From Nemania diffusa (Eukaryota > Ascomycota > Sordariomycetes > Xylariales > Xylariaceae), in contig JBBPUQ010000006.1 of the NCBI GenBank assembly GCA_038501195.1, positions 1,984,001 through 2,048,000 of the forward strand: a stretch of 64,000 nucleotides of DNA, given 5' to 3'. The translations under genes were made by a program, and so were the position numbers. The notes below the pieces were generated by a model that saw only the letters and a program-made list of their open reading frames with translations, searched no databases and was not told the origin of the DNA. Below, piece after piece: positions 58,700-64,000 of the stretch; the first letter of the stretch is position 1; the number at the start of each line of letters is the position of its first letter.

Positions 58700-61600
58700 A
58701 ATATCTAATAAGGTGGGTAAAATAGCTTAGTAGGCAAGTGAATGTCGTTTCGAGATTAGGTAAAGGGAAAGACTGCCAGATTTAATTGTCTACAGCTAGA
58801 TAAGTAGCAGCTTTCCATACTGGAAGTTACTAGTCCGAATGCAGATTCTAACATCAGGCATTTCCATGACCTGTCCTTGTGTAGTGGATATAAGTGCAGT
58901 GCATGCTTTTACGCGTGAAAAATGGTGGTAGCAATAAGGACGTACTTATAATAAGTTAGTACGAGACGATATGAGATATAAACAAGCAACAGCTCAACCG
59001 TGTGCTATTTACCTCTTGAACGTCACCTAGAGCTCAATGTACATGTTAATATATGGTGGCTTACATTGGAGAAGTATCGGTTCTTTCCGTTCATTACGGT
59101 CTAGATAGAATACTGCAAAATACTTATGCAAAAGCGGGGCTTGAATGCATAATCCTGGTTTCCACTTTTTAGATAAGTACTGGTGCCGAAAAGGCACCTT
59201 ATTTTCCCCGACATGCCTAGGTAGGTACCTACCTACGACCTACAATGAAGATATATATCTCCTGTGTAAAAGGTCATTTCTAATTCTTAACTGAGTGTTT
59301 ACTACCTAACAGATGGCCCCCAAGACAACCTTACTAAGGTATTGTGAAACGATAACATCCCCTCATCCCCTTCGCGATCGAAGACCCGCGGTGTCGGCAT
59401 TGCCATTGACATAGAGACACTGCAAGTTATCCTCTTTGATTCAGATATATGAAATAGCTGCATTAAATGGGTAAATTTGCATGTGTCTTGTTTCAGAGAT
59501 ACATACTTGCCCTCTTTAGGACCCTGGACTCTACCCGGGTAGTGATATACCCATTTTAAAGTAGCTAGGTAGCTAGGTAGGTAATCTAAAGTAGCAGGAC
59601 TTAATATAGAGCAGGCTCTTGAGCGACAGGTTATATAAGTTTCCAGATTGAACTAACGATTATAGAAACAACCTCTGTCGAAAGTTAGGCAATATGTAAT
59701 AATGAACTAGCCCGTTTATTAGGATATGCTTCACCTTTTGTATATGCGTAGGAGTAACAACGCCTGAGCGACAGTATGTTGAACTGGGTTAGAGCAGTAC
59801 AGAGTTGATCAACGCTACAAACCAGCAACATATCAAAGTGGGCTGTCTATTAGCTATCTATATGTAGATAGAGTTGATCAAGTTTAAGCAGCAATATATT
59901 CATACCCAAGTCTTTGCTATGTGACCGTTCTTTCTATAACATATGACTACTCTAAGCTCCCGGTATCAATTCCCAGACTGTAGAAGCTGAGATACCTACT
60001 ATCTATAGCAGGTTACTGCTTATGGTCCGCACGGGCCGTATTTCGGCACGCTAGTAGCGTGCCTACACGCCAACACGATACCATGTATCCAAATCCTTGT
60101 ACGATAACAACCCCTAGGCAATAATGAGCACATACACACCCAACTTATAGGTAGCCAGTTCTCAAAGCAGATATCATATTCTGTGCTGCAACCTCTACGG
60201 AAGTATCCTTAATACATATATTGATATAGTACGGACCTTCAAGCCCCCGAGCCTTGTATTAATTCAGTGTGGTTTATTGAGGTTTCGTTTGTTATTTTCT
60301 ATATATAGCTTGCTGTATCACAGCCCTTCCACGGCCTTAGGTTGTAGCTACCCAGCTAGGCAGGCCCTCACAAAAACGGTTCCAGTATTTTCCTCCGAGT
60401 TTCAATTTTTTCCAGAAGTGAAACATGATAGTGACCAAGCTTCTAGAACGTTAAGTATAAATATACACAATATATACCTAGGTACTTAATGTAATTCTAC
60501 CACTAATGTCGTGTGTGATCACTATTCTTTTCCAGACGCCTTTACTTACTTATTAGATAGCATATATTACTACCTAGGCTATATTGCGTGTATAATATAC
60601 AACTCTATCGCTATTACAGGTACTAGGAAGTGGACATTGCGGCAGATGTAATCTAATCTTATATAAATTGGCCTTTGGCCCTTTTTGAGCAAGCGAAAAT
60701 GGAAAAGCCATTTGTAGAGGGAATTCAGGCTACCTAGTTTCTTTACAAATACCCGTGGCCAGTTATTTTTCTATTTGCATCTTACCACAAGCAAGCTATT
60801 ATAATTATTTTTCGAGCTAGATAATGATCTTGAGTTTGTTAAAATTACTCTCGCCGGCTCGAAGCATTATCTGGGTGATCAAATCTTGAAAACAGCAAAT
60901 GCTCCAAGCTGGACAATAGCCTATATTCACGCTCTTCGGAATTTTCGAAATGGAATTTGCTAGTATTCGCGAAGGCTCGATCCTCGGGCAAATACATCCC
61001 AGTCGCAACTTTGTGTCCTTAAGGCTGTCCTAAGTTCTAGGGAGCTAAAATAGGCATCCTGCCTCTCTAGCCTTGAAGGGCTTATTAACGTTGGCCCCCA
61101 AGTTGAGGCTCTAGTAGAAGCCTAGCTCAAGTCAGTTATTATAAAACGAAGGGTATTCCATTAAATGACGACCATCGACCGTACCACCAAGTCTTTCGAT
61201 GGGCCGGTGTAGTCCTCAATATCCAATTTGTAATTTCATCAGAATTATAGGAGATGAGTGCGACAACGACTCAATCTAACATGATGTAGCCTTCTTCTTT
61301 ACAGGTCGCAACTCGAACTGCGGCAGTCCTTTCAGCAGAAGGACAAGTATGGAGCTTTGATTAACTCTAGTATTCCCGGTATCGTGCCCCATCTACCTAA
61401 ATCAATTCAGGAGCTGGAACGCTGACGTTTAACAGTATGCCTAGCAACTCCGAGAAGGGTTTCTCATCATCCACCCGAGCCATATTACAGACTAATTCAA
61501 ATTATTTACTCTGATGGGATTCAAGAATCGGTTTTCCAACGTATCAATCACTTCCACCCTCACGGTAAACTAACGACTGTGTGGTAGAGAAACGAAAATG

Positions 61601-62825
61601 CAATTCCCAACTAGTCTGGTCCGCGGACCATCCAAGGGACTATTAGCCTACCGAGGCAATCACTACTTGCATTTTTCGCTGGGCCCTTCTCGACTCGACT
61701 AAATACTTTAAGGCGATTCCTCGCCCCTATATCGAGCTATTCCCGAACATGGCTTAAAAGGTCACGAGACCGCTCTAATCACGCATAGGGCAACTCGATA
61801 TTATTTCACCTAAACATGGCGTGGCAGAATAGTATTTTTGGAAATAACAGATTTCCTAAGCTATAAAATTACCAGAAGTATGATCCAACTTTGTCAGAAG
61901 AGTACATTGCCTAATATCTACCAGACTAGTCACAATGAAGATGGCTATGCAAAACTTTTCGAAAAGTATATTTTGCATTTGTGCATAGCCGCTCGCCTCC
62001 CTATTTTTCTATTGGCACCCTACCCATGAAGCATAGATTAGTACGAATTATAAGGTGCGAATGCGCAATAAAATCACATGTAAGAGGTGATAGGGCGATA
62101 TGCGGACCTTAGCAGCTTCGAGCCAACATACTTTCACCCTATTCTTACTCCACGCGACGATGACGAACATTACACAATCAATTCATTGGCACGCATCCGC
62201 TCGGTGTCTCTCGTGGCCTCGGAAAACAGTCATCTTATTTCCTCATACCGGAAGCTACGCGTTGTGCCATCTCCGCTCACCGTTACAGCCTTTCGTTGCA
62301 CCCTATCGCTGGCTATCCATTCACATCACTTACCTTCGAGGGTGTTATTGAACTTCCGTCACGACGAATCAATACAGCGTAAAATGACCCCTGGATCTCT
62401 GAGGCCGGTCGGTCTGCGGACGGCCTCATGACGGCCTCATTCGAAAATAGAAGACTTCCACCGAAACGCCACTACCTTCTTGACCGCCATCTGCCATGTT
62501 ATGGCAGTGCTTCGATACCGAAACAAGGAAATCGCATACAATTCGTGAAATTTGTATGTATCTTTAGTACTAGTGGGACGACGGGATTTCTATACACGTG
62601 TCGCCCTGCTAAGTTCGTACTCCTATCTACCTAGGTATTTAATGCGTACTAGGATCAGTTGAGTTTATATTTCCCAATCACGTTTGTAAATCCTCAAGGA
62701 CATTAGTAGCATTGCCACAGCTCTATATAAACTATATCTTCTTCGCAACTCCTCAAACTTCTTCTACGGTAGTTTCACTCATCTTGCTACCAACCAACCG
62801 ATACACCATCACGTATATTTTCAAC
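58700..62825. other. long gene-poor region
   Basis: About 4.1 kb of AT-leaning DNA with short frames only. TAGGTA motifs cluster at 59.21-59.24 and 59.56-59.58 kb. A direct repeat TATATAGATAGAGTTGATCAAG-like phrase near 59.80 and 59.86 kb shares GAGTTGATCAA. No protein-coding remnant was strong enough to name. Confidence 0.45.
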
Positions 62826-62999
62826 ATGGCTCATCTTTATTGTGTACGATCACTACCATATTGCAAAGAATTTTGTTTACTAATTTTTGAGAAGTGCGAA
62901 TGCGGGAACGGCCCTTGGAATAGTTCCATCGATGAACACTGTCACCAATGCAGCCATCGACTATGTGGTTCCTGTGGCTACAGCCCCCTACCAAAATAA
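62826..62999 (+). CDS. tiny zinc-ribbon protein
   Basis: The unspliced frame encodes 57 residues. A splice model gives a better protein: exons 62826-62843 and 62892-62999, with a 48-nt intron starting GTACGA, containing a perfect TACTAAT branch and ending GAG. It encodes 41 residues beginning MAHLYC and continuing KCECGNGPW, then HCHQCSHRLCGSCGY. The C-x-C-GxGP-W/N ... C-x2-C-x-H-x2-C-x2-C layout resembles the widespread small fungal zinc-ribbon family and the 54.1 kb gene in this window. The GAG acceptor is unusual, so the unspliced form stays possible. Function is unknown. Confidence 0.55.
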   Translation: MAHLYCVRSLPYCKEFCLLIFEKCECGNGPWNSSIDEHCHQCSHRLCGSCGYSPLPK

Positions 63000-64000
63000 G
63001 ACTAGAAGATGAAGTAAGTCTATCTATAGGAGTGGCTTCATGAGGTTCGCTTCTAATCTGCTGAGCAGATCCTCTAAATTTCACAGCTTCCGGGGGGGGT
63101 TGCCGAGCCCTTCACATTATCATCCCGCTTATTTCAACTGTTCGCCTATCCTAGCCATACTTTTCTTAGCTATGCATCAGGATTCTTTATCAAATCTTCC
63201 GTATCTTATTCTGGTATTTTACTTCAACAGCACCTTCTTGTCACTCTTTATCCAGACGTGGCGATTAGGGTACGAATTCGCCAGTATTATTACGGCACAC
63301 AGCACGTCCCATTATAATTCAGATCCAAGTATTTGAAATGGGGGGAGTAGAGCTAGCTGGAATGGCGATTTTCATTTGACATTTGACATCTAATAGGCAA
63401 GATGGGAAGTGGCAACACAGGACAATCCCCAAGTCTGCGGCAGGTGGTTTGGGAGGAGTTTTTGGCTTAGGCGTCTTTATAAAATTCTCTATTTTCTTCT
63501 TTGTGTATTAAAACATAGGGATCTGGACGACTATGTAGTGTTTCATCTACCCCCTCAGTGTACGTATATCTCGAAACTACTAGACTCCCCCCAAAAAAAC
63601 CCAAAAAAAACAAGTGGTCTCTGGCAGACAACTTTACTAATACTGGCCATTTAGAAGGGTGATCACAAGATGAGTGACTTAGATAGTGAAGCTTGTCCCT
63701 TGGGTTTATTCTAACGTACCTTTCAGACATCCTAGAAGTGTTGTGCAATTTGCGTAAAATTTATCATTCATTAAATACATCGTAAATATGTGAGCGGACA
63801 TGTTAATAACTGATTTGAGTTAAATTACCTAAAGCAACTGCCGGCCTACTGCTGCAAATGTAACATTCGGATACTGTACGCGAGAGGCAGCTGACATTTC
63901 CCACGTGGTGGCTGCACATATGTATCATTCCCCAAATGACTTATTAGTTATAAGTGCCGCTCTTTAATGCCCATTTTTGAGTTTCTCTCGCTCCTTTACT
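63000..64000. other. intergenic, no supported gene
   Basis: Short frames only, including a 98-codon plus-strand frame at 63040-63336 without features. An A-rich run interrupted by CCC lies near 63.59-63.61 kb. The window ends without a gene running off its edge that I can identify. Confidence 0.45.

Noticed and set aside
61290..61640. Short stretches that look protein-like in places
   Set aside because: Frames are broken every few dozen codons and no family could be named, so no feature is claimed.

Overview
The window looks like a stretch of a filamentous ascomycete (Pezizomycotina) nuclear chromosome. Genes carry short introns of about 41-120 nt with GT-AG ends and CTAAC/CTGAC-type branch sites. 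The recognisable families (UstYa/DUF3328, fungal rhodopsin-domain membrane proteins, RfeG-like factor, Pfa5, ISN1) are typical of that group. Intergenic DNA is rich in a TAGGTA/TACCTA motif that I associate with Sordariomycetes; that class assignment is an inference and no species can be named.

Layout. 1-9 kb is gene-poor. 9-14 kb holds two minus-strand rhodopsin-domain membrane protein genes; the first has an exon-phase problem. 14-16.6 kb is non-coding and contains a probable retroposon insertion flanked by a 16-bp direct repeat. 16.6-22.0 kb is the most interesting block: an O-methyltransferase, a 56-residue secreted peptide, and two intact UstYa-family (DUF3328) genes facing each other tail to tail. 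A third rhodopsin-domain gene follows at 22.9-24.4 kb, then a decayed short-chain dehydrogenase at 24.8-25.3 kb.

From 26 kb the content is mostly core metabolism and housekeeping. In order it has an ISN1 IMP 5'-nucleotidase, a GC-rich cysteine-rich secreted protein, a carboxylesterase broken in a C9 run, and an importin-7/8 (Sxm1/Nmd5) homologue. Then come a decayed hypothetical gene, an RfeG-like protein, DNA polymerase eta (Rad30), a tiny zinc-ribbon gene, the palmitoyltransferase Pfa5, a MITE-like hairpin, an unrecognised 197-residue protein and a second tiny zinc-ribbon gene. Long stretches between these show no supported gene.

How the parts may work together. UstYa-family enzymes oxidatively cyclise peptides in fungal RiPP (dikaritin-type) and some NRPS pathways. 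The O-methyltransferase, the small signal-peptide protein and the UstYa/UstYb-like pair could therefore form a compact RiPP-like locus with a single-core precursor. No dibasic repeat precursor of the classical type, no transporter and no pathway regulator were found beside them, so this is a hypothesis. All exon models were built by hand from reading frames, splice sites and phase; products of the main multi-exon models sum to whole codons.
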